Part shown: positions 33,079 through 39,213 of the stretch, piece by piece | Layout of the letters: every line of letters begins with the position of its first letter | How positions within the stretch are numbered: the stretch's first letter is position 1 | Source of the DNA: CAVREM01 sp963728825 | GTDB lineage: Bacteria > Acidobacteriota > Vicinamibacteria > Vicinamibacterales > CAVVIG01 | Direction: 5' to 3' | Assembly: GCA_963728825.1 (NCBI GenBank) | Contig: CAVSLA010000006.1 | Coordinates: 248,001-312,000 of the forward strand | DNA length: 64,000 nucleotides | Notes under the pieces: model-generated | Told to the model about the DNA's origin: nothing | The model's input: only the letters and a program-made list of their open reading frames with translations | Database searches by the model: none | Made by a program: the position numbers and the translations under genes

Positions 33079-33977
33079 TCGGGTATCCCACCATCGGGCA
33101 CATGGCCGGGCGGCGTCACCGGCCACCAGATCACGCCGAGCGGGACACCGGGCACGTCGAAGTTCGTGTAGATGTCTACCGCCAGCCAGCCGCCGTTCAA
33201 AAAGATCGTCAGCTTGTCGAGCGAAATGGCGCCCGACGGGTTCCGCTGACGCCCCGCCTGGAAGCCCGCCAGCTGAAGGTGCCAGATCGTTCGGAGCAGG
33301 AGCTGCTCGGTCAACGCGATCTTCAGGCCGACATCATGATGCGGCGCCGTGTTGTACGGAAACTCGGCTGCCGTGTTGTTGATCACTTGCTGGGCTCGCA
33401 CCTCCGACAACGGACCATCGCCGACGTGATAAGCGTTCGGCGGCGGCGGTGCATCGGGCGGCGGGGGAGGTGGGGGTGGCGGCGGCGGTGGCGGCGGCGG
33501 TTCCGGGTCCTTCTTGGTCAGCGTCTCGCTCCCGGAAACCGGTCCCACGCAGGTCGTGCCTGAGTAGTCCACCCGCATCGACTTCTCGCTCAGGATGTGC
33601 CCGGTGCCGGTCAGCGAGAACGGGCAGCTCAGGCCATTGCCCGTGGCCTGTCCACTGGCGCTCATCGGCACGGTGGCGCCGTTGATGTGTCCGGATGCCG
33701 ATCCGCGTACTTCGACGGCGCCATTCAGGCAGCTCGCCGAGAAGTCGCCGGCCATCGACGTCGGCGTCTGGCTGGTGATTTTCCATTCGAAGTTGCCGCA
33801 TGACTTCGGATCGGGCAACGCAAAGGATTGCGAGGTCCACACGCCCTCGGCCGCGGGCGAGAGTCCGCCCGGCCCATTGGTCGGGACGACGACGTTGTGA
33901 GCGGTTTCGAACCCACAGGCGCTGGCGCACAACGCCGTGGCGGCCAGAACACTGACGAACCTCAATCCTCGCTGCAT
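33075..33977 (-). CDS. Lipoprotein with polyproline linker, unknown function
   Basis: This 300-aa protein starts with a lipoprotein signal (MQRGLRFVSVLAATALCASACG), with the lipobox Cys in CASAC. The N-terminal half (about 25-155) is a Gly/Ser/Thr-rich beta-type domain. A run of about 15 prolines near residues 168-182 links it to a C-terminal domain of about 115 residues including LSEVRAQQVINNTAAEFPYN and LNGGWLAVDIYTNFDVPGVP. I do not recognise either domain. It probably sits on the periplasmic face of a membrane. The start was chosen at 33977 because upstream codons are not signal-like. It overlaps the aldolase stop by four bases in convergent orientation. Confidence 0.72.
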   Translation of the reverse strand: MQRGLRFVSVLAATALCASACGFETAHNVVVPTNGPGGLSPAAEGVWTSQSFALPDPKSCGNFEWKITSQTPTSMAGDFSASCLNGAVEVRGSASGHINGATVPMSASGQATGNGLSCPFSLTGTGHILSEKSMRVDYSGTTCVGPVSGSETLTKKDPEPPPPPPPPPPPPPPPDAPPPPNAYHVGDGPLSEVRAQQVINNTAAEFPYNTAPHHDVGLKIALTEQLLLRTIWHLQLAGFQAGRQRNPSGAISLDKLTIFLNGGWLAVDIYTNFDVPGVPLGVIWWPVTPPGHVPDGGIPD

Positions 33978-34095
33978 CTTCGCCTTCCCAGCTTCTCTCG
34001 AGCGTACGGGTGCCATCGATTACAGGATCGTTCGCGCATCCACAACCCTGATCGGTCGGGTGGCAAACGATCGCAGTTTTTCCCAATGAAACGAC

Positions 34096-34647
34096 TTACG
34101 TGGCAACAGGATGCAGAAGGCCCGCCAGGTAGTCGCGCAAGCCCTCTTGAGTGCTTCGGAAGGCCAGATTGTCCCAGGGGAGCGAAGATTTGTCGAACTC
34201 AGCCGTTTCGAGGCACTCGTCGTCGATACACAGCGCGCCGCCGATCGCCGTTGCCGCGTAAACGACAATCACCGGGGCGCGCCCCGCGTACGAGTAGATG
34301 TTCACCAGGCCGTCGAGTCGCACCTGCAGACCGCACTCTTCCTGCGCTTCCCGGACCGCGGCGGCGGTCAGCGTTTCGCCGCGGTCGACGTAGCCACCCG
34401 GAAACACCCACTTGCCGTAGCCAGGATCGATGGCGCGACGAACCAGCACGAGGCGGTCACTCGCGGAACGGATGATCGTGCCGACAGCGATCTTGGGGTC
34501 GAGATAGAAGACGAAGCCGCAGCCGCTGCAGACCAGCCGCTCCGGTTCGGTCGATTTCAGCAGACGTCGCTCGAGCGGGCCGCCGCAGCGCGGGCAGAAC
34601 CGGTAACCATGCGATTCGTCGTGCGGGTGGAGATCCAGCTTCGTCAC
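34096..34647 (-). CDS. Nudix hydrolase with N-terminal zinc ribbon
   Basis: This 183-aa protein combines a zinc ribbon (FCPRCGG and CSGCGF, residues 18-45) with a Nudix domain. The Nudix box is GGYVDRGETLTAAAVREAQE followed by ECGLQV. The order resembles NADH pyrophosphatase (NudC) and ADP-ribose hydrolases, but the NudC-specific SQPWPFP motif is not visible. The natural substrate is therefore uncertain. It is divergent from def, with a 26-bp gap holding the def TATAAT box. Confidence 0.87.
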   Translation of the reverse strand: MTKLDLHPHDESHGYRFCPRCGGPLERRLLKSTEPERLVCSGCGFVFYLDPKIAVGTIIRSASDRLVLVRRAIDPGYGKWVFPGGYVDRGETLTAAAVREAQEECGLQVRLDGLVNIYSYAGRAPVIVVYAATAIGGALCIDDECLETAEFDKSSLPWDNLAFRSTQEGLRDYLAGLLHPVAT

Positions 34648-34658
34648 GTGCTGAAAAG

Positions 34659-34664
34659 TATAAT
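34659..34664 (+). promoter_or_regulatory. TATAAT box immediately upstream of def
   Basis: A perfect TATAAT ends nine bases before the ATG at 34674. With transcription starting about seven bases downstream, the mRNA would be leaderless or nearly so. Confidence 0.55.
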
Positions 34665-34673
34665 TCCGGGGAT

Positions 34674-35822
34674 ATGTCGATCCTGAAGGTCGCGCGCATG
34701 GGTCACCCGGTGCTTCGCCAGAAGGCGCGGCCGCTCGAGCGCAGCGACGTTCGCAATCCGGTCGTCCAGAAGCTGATCGACGACATGATCGAGACGATGA
34801 TCGAGTATCACGGCGTTGGTCTGGCCGCGCCGCAGGTGCGCGAGGGCGTGCGGTTGTTTGTCGCCAGCCTCGATCATGACGATGCGGGCGAGTCGGCCGG
34901 CGAGCCGATCGCGATCATCAATCCCGAGATCTCGCCGATCGGTCCTGAGGTCGAAGAGGACTGGGAAGGCTGCCTGAGCATTCCCGACATCCGCGGCCGA
35001 GTGCCGCGGGCCAGGGAAATCAAGGTCCGCGCGTGGGACCGTCACGGCGAGCGCATCGAGCTGCACGCGCGCAACTACCCGGCGCGTGTCATCCAGCATG
35101 AAACCGATCATCTCGACGGCATCCTGTTCTTCGATCGGATGCGATCGTTCGACTCGCTGACCTTTCTCGACGAGGTACTCGCGCTACTGGGTCAAAGACT
35201 GACGAACCGACGCGAGCCGCTTCGCCTCGAGCGCGCGCTCGGCCTGCAGGCGTTCGAGCTCCACCACCGAGTGATCGGCGAACTGCATCGCCTCGGCGAT
35301 GGCGCGGTGTCCGGCGTCCTCGGCAATCGCGCGATGCATCAGCTGGCAGACGCGGCGATAGGACGGATGTCCCTGCGGCGCCGTCCGCAGTTCGATGACG
35401 TGCATTGCTTCGCGCGCGTTCATGTCCATGTAGAAACGCACGCGGTAGGCCATCGAGACGGCATAGGGAGCGGCCTCCTCGAGGCCCTGATCACGCAGGG
35501 CGGAGTAGAGCGCCGCCGAGCGCTCGAGGACCCTGCCCCAGTCGTCCTGGGCGCCGGCCTCTTCGATGGCCGCCGGCTCGGTGTAGCCGTGCTCGGTGCC
35601 GAGCGGCTGCCATTCGAGGGTCAGGAGACGGTGCCGCTGCAGATCGCGGAACGCCCCGTAGTCGGCCAGGATATCGAAGCGATACGAGGTGCGCTCGAAG
35701 GCGCGCCCGGGCTTGTGGCGGCGATTGGTCCGCTGTCCGACGTAGGCGCGGAGCAGCGACGACCGTTCGGCCACGGTCATCCGTCGGGCCAGGTCGATGA
35801 GCTGATCGTCCGGCAGGCGTGA
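34674..35822 (+). CDS. def: Peptide deformylase with anomalous open extension
   Basis: Residues 1-172 are a normal peptide deformylase, which removes the formyl group from new proteins. The three metal-site motifs are present: HGVGLAAPQV, EGCLSIP and HETDHLDGILFF. After LDEVLALLG the frame stays open for about 200 codons, entirely antisense to the ThyX-like gene. That part has no domain-like sequence. A single G deletion in the GGG near 35191 would place a TGA at the expected end (LLVKD, stop). The natural protein is likely to end near 35200. The alternative is a true convergent readthrough. The start follows TATAAT with no ribosome binding site. Confidence 0.82.
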   Translation: MSILKVARMGHPVLRQKARPLERSDVRNPVVQKLIDDMIETMIEYHGVGLAAPQVREGVRLFVASLDHDDAGESAGEPIAIINPEISPIGPEVEEDWEGCLSIPDIRGRVPRAREIKVRAWDRHGERIELHARNYPARVIQHETDHLDGILFFDRMRSFDSLTFLDEVLALLGQRLTNRREPLRLERALGLQAFELHHRVIGELHRLGDGAVSGVLGNRAMHQLADAAIGRMSLRRRPQFDDVHCFARVHVHVETHAVGHRDGIGSGLLEALITQGGVERRRALEDPAPVVLGAGLFDGRRLGVAVLGAERLPFEGQETVPLQIAERPVVGQDIEAIRGALEGAPGLVAAIGPLSDVGAEQRRPFGHGHPSGQVDELIVRQA

Positions 35823-36824
35823 GACGGCATACAGGGCTGCCGCGACCACCTTGAGCTCCCCATCTGGATCGAACGACGTCAGCGTCACTTCCGGCCGTGC
35901 CGCGGCGGTCTCGGACGTGAGGAAGGGCCGCGCCGCCGCCTCGAAGTGTCGACGTGTGTCTGCCAGGTATTCAATCCAGCGCCCGCCGCGGTCCGGCTGA
36001 TCGACGCGGGCCAGAAATGCCGGGATGACCTGGCGGAGCTCGGTCAACATCAGCGTCGCGCAGTCGCGGACTTCTTCGAGCGGGTGGGCGAACATCCGCA
36101 GCAGCAACGCCTCGAATGCCTGCCCGGTGCCAAACAGCCCCACATTCGACGTGGTCGCTGCCGGCAGGAGTCCGCGGAGCGTGTCGAGCGCTTTGGCCCG
36201 GATGACGGATCGGTAGACGGCGTCCGAGTCGTCCGGGGCTTTGGGGTAGCGTGCCCGGAAATGCGCCTCCATCGCCGGAATCCAGCGGGTGTAGGTGTCG
36301 AAGGCGTCATCCAGCGTCTGTCTGAATTCGGCGGCGAGCGGTGATCGCTCGATTTCAGCCGGCACGTGATACTTCCAACGGCCGTTCGGGCGATCGGTGT
36401 ACGGGACGTACCTGGTGGATTGCTCGAGGTAGGCCATCAGGCGACCCCACTCGAGGACCTTGGTGAGGACGTTCGAGACACCCTCGCAGGCGAGATGCGC
36501 GCCGCCGAGCTGGGCGACGGAGTCGTCGCCGTATTCGTTCAACACGCGCGCGTAGAGCTTGTCGGCGCGTGCGACGCCGACGCCATCCGCGTGGCCGCTC
36601 GGGGCGGTGTGCAGCTGATCGAGGAACTCGTCGAGGAACAGACGTCGCAGCGACTTGGCCGATCGCGAGTAGCGGGCGAACAACGCGCCTTTGACCGTTT
36701 CGGGAAGATTGGTGAGCGCGAAGACGGGGCGATCGGTGTTGGTGAAAAATGGTGCGAGGGCGCGTGCTTCGTCGGCGGTGAACGTGTCCTGACCGAGTGT
36801 CGGCGTGTTCACGGAGGGCGTCAT
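35184..36824 (-). CDS. Double-length ThyX-like thymidylate synthase homologue
   Basis: ThyX makes dTMP with FAD and is usually about 220-250 aa. This protein has 546 aa and contains two ThyX-like halves. The first half retains the EQSTRYVPY part of the signature but reads EWGRL where RHR should be. The second half retains QRHRLL but has EWQPLGTEHGY in place of NEQSxRY. The second half also keeps FYMDMNAREAMHVIELRTAPQG. Each half thus keeps a complementary part of the active site, and they may form a combined site. Thymidylate synthase activity is plausible but untested. The 3' end overlaps the def frame. Confidence 0.78.
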   Translation of the reverse strand: MTPSVNTPTLGQDTFTADEARALAPFFTNTDRPVFALTNLPETVKGALFARYSRSAKSLRRLFLDEFLDQLHTAPSGHADGVGVARADKLYARVLNEYGDDSVAQLGGAHLACEGVSNVLTKVLEWGRLMAYLEQSTRYVPYTDRPNGRWKYHVPAEIERSPLAAEFRQTLDDAFDTYTRWIPAMEAHFRARYPKAPDDSDAVYRSVIRAKALDTLRGLLPAATTSNVGLFGTGQAFEALLLRMFAHPLEEVRDCATLMLTELRQVIPAFLARVDQPDRGGRWIEYLADTRRHFEAAARPFLTSETAAARPEVTLTSFDPDGELKVVAAALYAVSRLPDDQLIDLARRMTVAERSSLLRAYVGQRTNRRHKPGRAFERTSYRFDILADYGAFRDLQRHRLLTLEWQPLGTEHGYTEPAAIEEAGAQDDWGRVLERSAALYSALRDQGLEEAAPYAVSMAYRVRFYMDMNAREAMHVIELRTAPQGHPSYRRVCQLMHRAIAEDAGHRAIAEAMQFADHSVVELERLQAERALEAKRLASVRQSLTQ

Positions 36825-36833
36825 TGTACTTCC

Positions 36834-37526
36834 TCACGGGGATGTCAGGCACACCTCCGATGTGTCTCGGACACCGCTCCGAGCGACCTCCGAGTTCGCT
36901 TCGACACTGCTCAGCGACGTCTCCGACACCTCTTCCGCACTGCCAAGGCCATTTTCAACCAGGGTGACCTCGACCTCGGGGAGCGGCTGGCCGCACAACG
37001 CTCGGTAAGCGATCTGTCGTTGGTGCGGCGTTGCCCCCAATGAGTCATACGCCGCATGTGGCACCAGCCACTCGAGGCCTGTGCCGGACGCGTGAAGAGA
37101 AAAGCTCGACCAGCGATACGCTTCCGGCGTAGCCACCAGACCCGCTCGGACGGGGTTTTGCTCAACATAGCGTAGGCATGTCAGCCAATATCGTTCTGTG
37201 TCTATCAAGAAGGACCGGTACCTACCGTTCCAGAGCGATCCCGTTCGCTGGTGTGTGCGGTTGAAGTACCTCACGTACCGTGAGCCAAGCGTCTGCATCA
37301 AACAGGCAAGGGCCATCTGACGGGTCGGAGTCACGAGTAAATGCACATGGTTGTTCATGAGTGCGAACGCATGGACATCGACTCCGGTTTTGGGCGCGGT
37401 CCTTCTGAGGATCGCCAGGAACACTTCAAAATCGGTGTCCTGACGATAGATGGCGGACGAGTTGTTTCCTTTCTGAATGACATGCGCGCTGCATCCCGGA
37501 ATGAACAAGCGACAAGGTCGTCCCAT
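36834..37526 (-). CDS. RAYT-type (REP-associated tyrosine) transposase
   Basis: This 230-aa protein belongs to the Y1/IS200-like HUH transposase family, in the RAYT group that is linked to palindromic REP sequences. The HUH motif is in MNNHVHLLVTPT, and the family segment YVRYFNRTHQRTGSLWNGRY includes the Tyr-rich helix, followed by CLRYVEQNPVRAGLV. The ATG at 37526 has GGAGG upstream. The frame is open further upstream to 37568, but that lacks family similarity. The C-terminal 35-40 residues are encoded by an 11-bp repeat array and show an 11-residue periodicity. It is a single-copy domestic-type gene with no visible inverted terminal repeats. Confidence 0.9.
   Translation of the reverse strand: MGRPCRLFIPGCSAHVIQKGNNSSAIYRQDTDFEVFLAILRRTAPKTGVDVHAFALMNNHVHLLVTPTRQMALACLMQTLGSRYVRYFNRTHQRTGSLWNGRYRSFLIDTERYWLTCLRYVEQNPVRAGLVATPEAYRWSSFSLHASGTGLEWLVPHAAYDSLGATPHQRQIAYRALCGQPLPEVEVTLVENGLGSAEEVSETSLSSVEANSEVARSGVRDTSEVCLTSP
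36838..36949 (-). repeat. 11-bp tandem repeats at the 3' end of the transposase gene
   Basis: The minus strand reads in 11-base units including GTGTCGGAGAC, GTGTCGAAGCG and GTGTCCGAGAC, about nine units in all. They overlap the transposase C-terminus and its stop region. Confidence 0.85.
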
Positions 37527-37680
37527 AGTCCCTCCTTCCACGATTGTCAGAGCAACGTTCGATCTCACTGAATTTCTTCGAAAAGCCTGACGGAGCAGCT
37601 GAAACTTTGCTATTTCTGCCAGTCCGGTGATTTTCTCGACTGGTCGAAATTGCCACCACCTTTGATCTCGAAGTGGTGTC

Positions 37681-37790
37681 CAAGCGATGTCAGGGCAGTT
37701 CCTGAGAGGAGTCGGAGCGGTGTCAGCGAGGTGTCAGGACAGTGTCCGAGCGGTGCCAGAGTAGTGTCGGAGCGGTGCCAGAGACAGTAT
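37681..37790 (+). repeat. 11-bp tandem repeats on the 5' side of the transposase gene
   Basis: Ten consecutive 11-base units are visible, such as GTGTCCGAGCG, GTGCCAGAGTA, GTGTCGGAGCG and GTGCCAGAGAC, with consensus GTGTCNGAGNG. The array runs inward from the thioesterase gene toward the transposase and is inverted relative to the copy at 36838-36949. Confidence 0.9.
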
Positions 37791-37800
37791 CCTACGACCT

Positions 37801-38226
37801 ATGTCGGAGGGCGGGTTCTGGTTTCGACATCGACTGGACGTGCGGTTCAGCGACTGTGACGCGATGGGTCACGTGAATCATGCCGTGTTCTTCACCTACT
37901 TCGAGCAGTGCCGTTTCGCGCTCTGGCGCCGCATGGGCGGGGCGACCGGCCTGCCGGGCGCGGGGACGATCCTCGTCCATGCCGAATGTGACTACCGCGC
38001 TCCCGCATTCATCAACGATGCGCTGGAGATTGGGCTGAAGATTGGCGAACTGGGCCGCTCCAGCTTCGCCTTCCACTACGAAATCATCAACCCGGCGAGC
38101 GGTCAGCACCTTGCAGAAGGCAAGACCGTGAACGTGACATTCGATTACGCCGCCGGCCGGACGATTCCCATTCCCGACGTGACGCGGCAACTGCTCGAAC
38201 AGGCGAGGGCGGAACGATGGTCGTAA
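37801..38226 (+). CDS. 4HBT-family acyl-CoA thioesterase
   Basis: This 141-aa hotdog-fold protein resembles YbgC and 4-hydroxybenzoyl-CoA thioesterases, which hydrolyse acyl-CoA or related thioesters. The active-site motif is VRFSDCDAMGHVNHAVFFTYFE, with the catalytic Asp. The substrate cannot be told. It begins ten bases after the 11-bp repeat array, with TATCCT just before the ATG and no ribosome binding site. The selenoprotein gene overlaps its last ten bases, so the two are coupled. Confidence 0.88.
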   Translation: MSEGGFWFRHRLDVRFSDCDAMGHVNHAVFFTYFEQCRFALWRRMGGATGLPGAGTILVHAECDYRAPAFINDALEIGLKIGELGRSSFAFHYEIINPASGQHLAEGKTVNVTFDYAAGRTIPIPDVTRQLLEQARAERWS

Positions 38227-38435
38227 TCTACGGCAAGGACACCTGCCCGTACACGCAGAACGCCCGCGACGATCATGCGCGGCGCGGCATCCCCTTCGAG
38301 TACATCAACGTCAAGAAGAATCCGGCCGCCCTCGAACAGATGCTCGTCCTGAGCCACGGCCGCCGCGCCGTGCCCGTGATCGTCGACGACGACGGGCGCG
38401 TCACGGTGGGCTTCGGCGGCACCTGAGGGGTCTGA
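38217..38435 (+). CDS. Glutaredoxin-like Uxx-star protein, probable selenoprotein
   Basis: The protein starts MVVIYGKDTCPYTQNARDDH, with a glutaredoxin CPYT motif, and continues EYINVKKNPAALEQMLVL and VPVIVDDDGRVTVGFGGT. A TGA follows at 38424-38426, then GGG GTC, then another TGA at 38433-38435. Read with selenocysteine at the first TGA, the protein ends Thr-Sec-Gly-Val-stop. This is the defining pattern of the Uxx-star family of glutaredoxin-like selenoproteins. A hairpin with a TGGAA loop follows at 38442-38456 and fits the bacterial SECIS rule. Gene callers will stop at 69 residues. Sec insertion requires selABCD, which is not in the window. Confidence 0.8.
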
Positions 38436-38441
38436 CCGTTC

Positions 38442-38456
38442 GGCCCTGGAAGGGCC
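38442..38456 (+). promoter_or_regulatory. Candidate bacterial SECIS hairpin
   Basis: GGCCC (38442-38446) pairs with GGGCC (38452-38456) around the loop TGGAA. The apical loop starts 20 bases after the in-frame TGA and has G at its second position, which fits the published bacterial SECIS pattern. It could also serve as a short terminator hairpin, but no T-run follows. Confidence 0.55.
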
Positions 38457-38492
38457 ACAAAACCAACCGAACCAGGCCGGTTTCATCGATTT

Positions 38493-38508
38493 TGTGAAAC
38501 AATTCACA
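38493..38508 (+). promoter_or_regulatory. CRP/FNR-like operator overlapping the -35 region
   Basis: TGTGAAACAATTCACA is a perfect inverted repeat with the CRP half-sites TGTGA and TCACA separated by six bases. It overlaps the -35 position of the promoter whose -10 is at 38517-38522, so binding of a CRP-type factor could activate or repress the ABC transporter operon. Confidence 0.6.
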
Positions 38509-38516
38509 TAATCAGC

Positions 38517-38522
38517 TACAAT
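38517..38522 (+). promoter_or_regulatory. -10 box of the ABC transporter operon
   Basis: TACAAT lies ten bases before the ATG at 38533. The -35 position overlaps the CRP-like operator. The short distance implies a leaderless or near-leaderless transcript. Confidence 0.5.
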
Positions 38523-38532
38523 TCGGACACCC

Positions 38533-39213
38533 ATGATCGAGCTCGATCGGGTCACCAAGCAGTTCGACGGCAAGCGCGATGTGACCGCGCTCAGAAACGT
38601 CAGCCTCTCAATCGCCAAGGGCGAGATGGTGTCGATCATCGGCCCCTCCGGCTCCGGTAAGTCGACGCTGCTCAATCTCGTCGGCGGCCTCGATCGACCC
38701 AGCTCCGGCGAAGTACGGGTCGGCGGCGCCGCGCTCAGTGGCCTGTCAGACGATCAGCTGACCAAGGTCCGCCGCGATTCGATCGGCTTCATCTTCCAGT
38801 TCTTCAATCTGCTGCCGACGCTCTCGTGTCTGGAAAACGTCGGCCTGCCGCTTCACCTCCGCGGCTGGCCGCGCGCCAAGGTCCAGACGCGCGCGACCGA
38901 GCTCCTGACGCTGGTCCAGCTTGGTCACCGCCTGGGCCACCTGCCGGAAGAGTTGTCGGGCGGCGAGCGCCAGCGCGTCGCCATCGCCCGCGCGCTGTCG
39001 ATCTATCCGCCGATTCTGCTCGCGGACGAACCGACCGGCAACCTCGACACGCATACTGGTGAAGAGATCCTCGCGCTGATTCGCGATCTCCATACCCGGC
39101 TCGGCGCGACCGTGGTGATCGTGACACACGACATGAACGTCGCCCGCAGCTGCGGCCGCACCATCATGCTGCGCGACGGAGAGATCGTCGAAGACGTCAG
39201 GCGGACCGCGTGA
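38533..39213 (+). CDS. ABC transporter ATP-binding protein (LolD/MacB-like)
   Basis: This 226-aa ATPase has Walker A GPSGSGKST, the Q-loop FQFFNLLP, signature LSGGERQRVAIARAL, Walker B PILLADEPTGNLD and an H-loop His in VTHDMNVA. It belongs to the LolD/MacB/FtsE group that pairs with FtsX-like permeases. It overlaps the permease start by four bases (GTGA) and probably energises extraction of lipid or lipoprotein cargo from the inner membrane, not nutrient uptake. Confidence 0.95.
   Translation: MIELDRVTKQFDGKRDVTALRNVSLSIAKGEMVSIIGPSGSGKSTLLNLVGGLDRPSSGEVRVGGAALSGLSDDQLTKVRRDSIGFIFQFFNLLPTLSCLENVGLPLHLRGWPRAKVQTRATELLTLVQLGHRLGHLPEELSGGERQRVAIARALSIYPPILLADEPTGNLDTHTGEEILALIRDLHTRLGATVVIVTHDMNVARSCGRTIMLRDGEIVEDVRRTA

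Noticed and set aside
35200..35822. A real C-terminal domain on peptide deformylase
   Set aside because: The residues are low-information antisense of the ThyX-like gene, and no deformylase with such a domain is known to me.
36834..37790. Insertion sequence with terminal inverted repeats
   Set aside because: No terminal inverted repeats or target duplications were seen. The gene is a RAYT-type, which is not normally self-mobilising.
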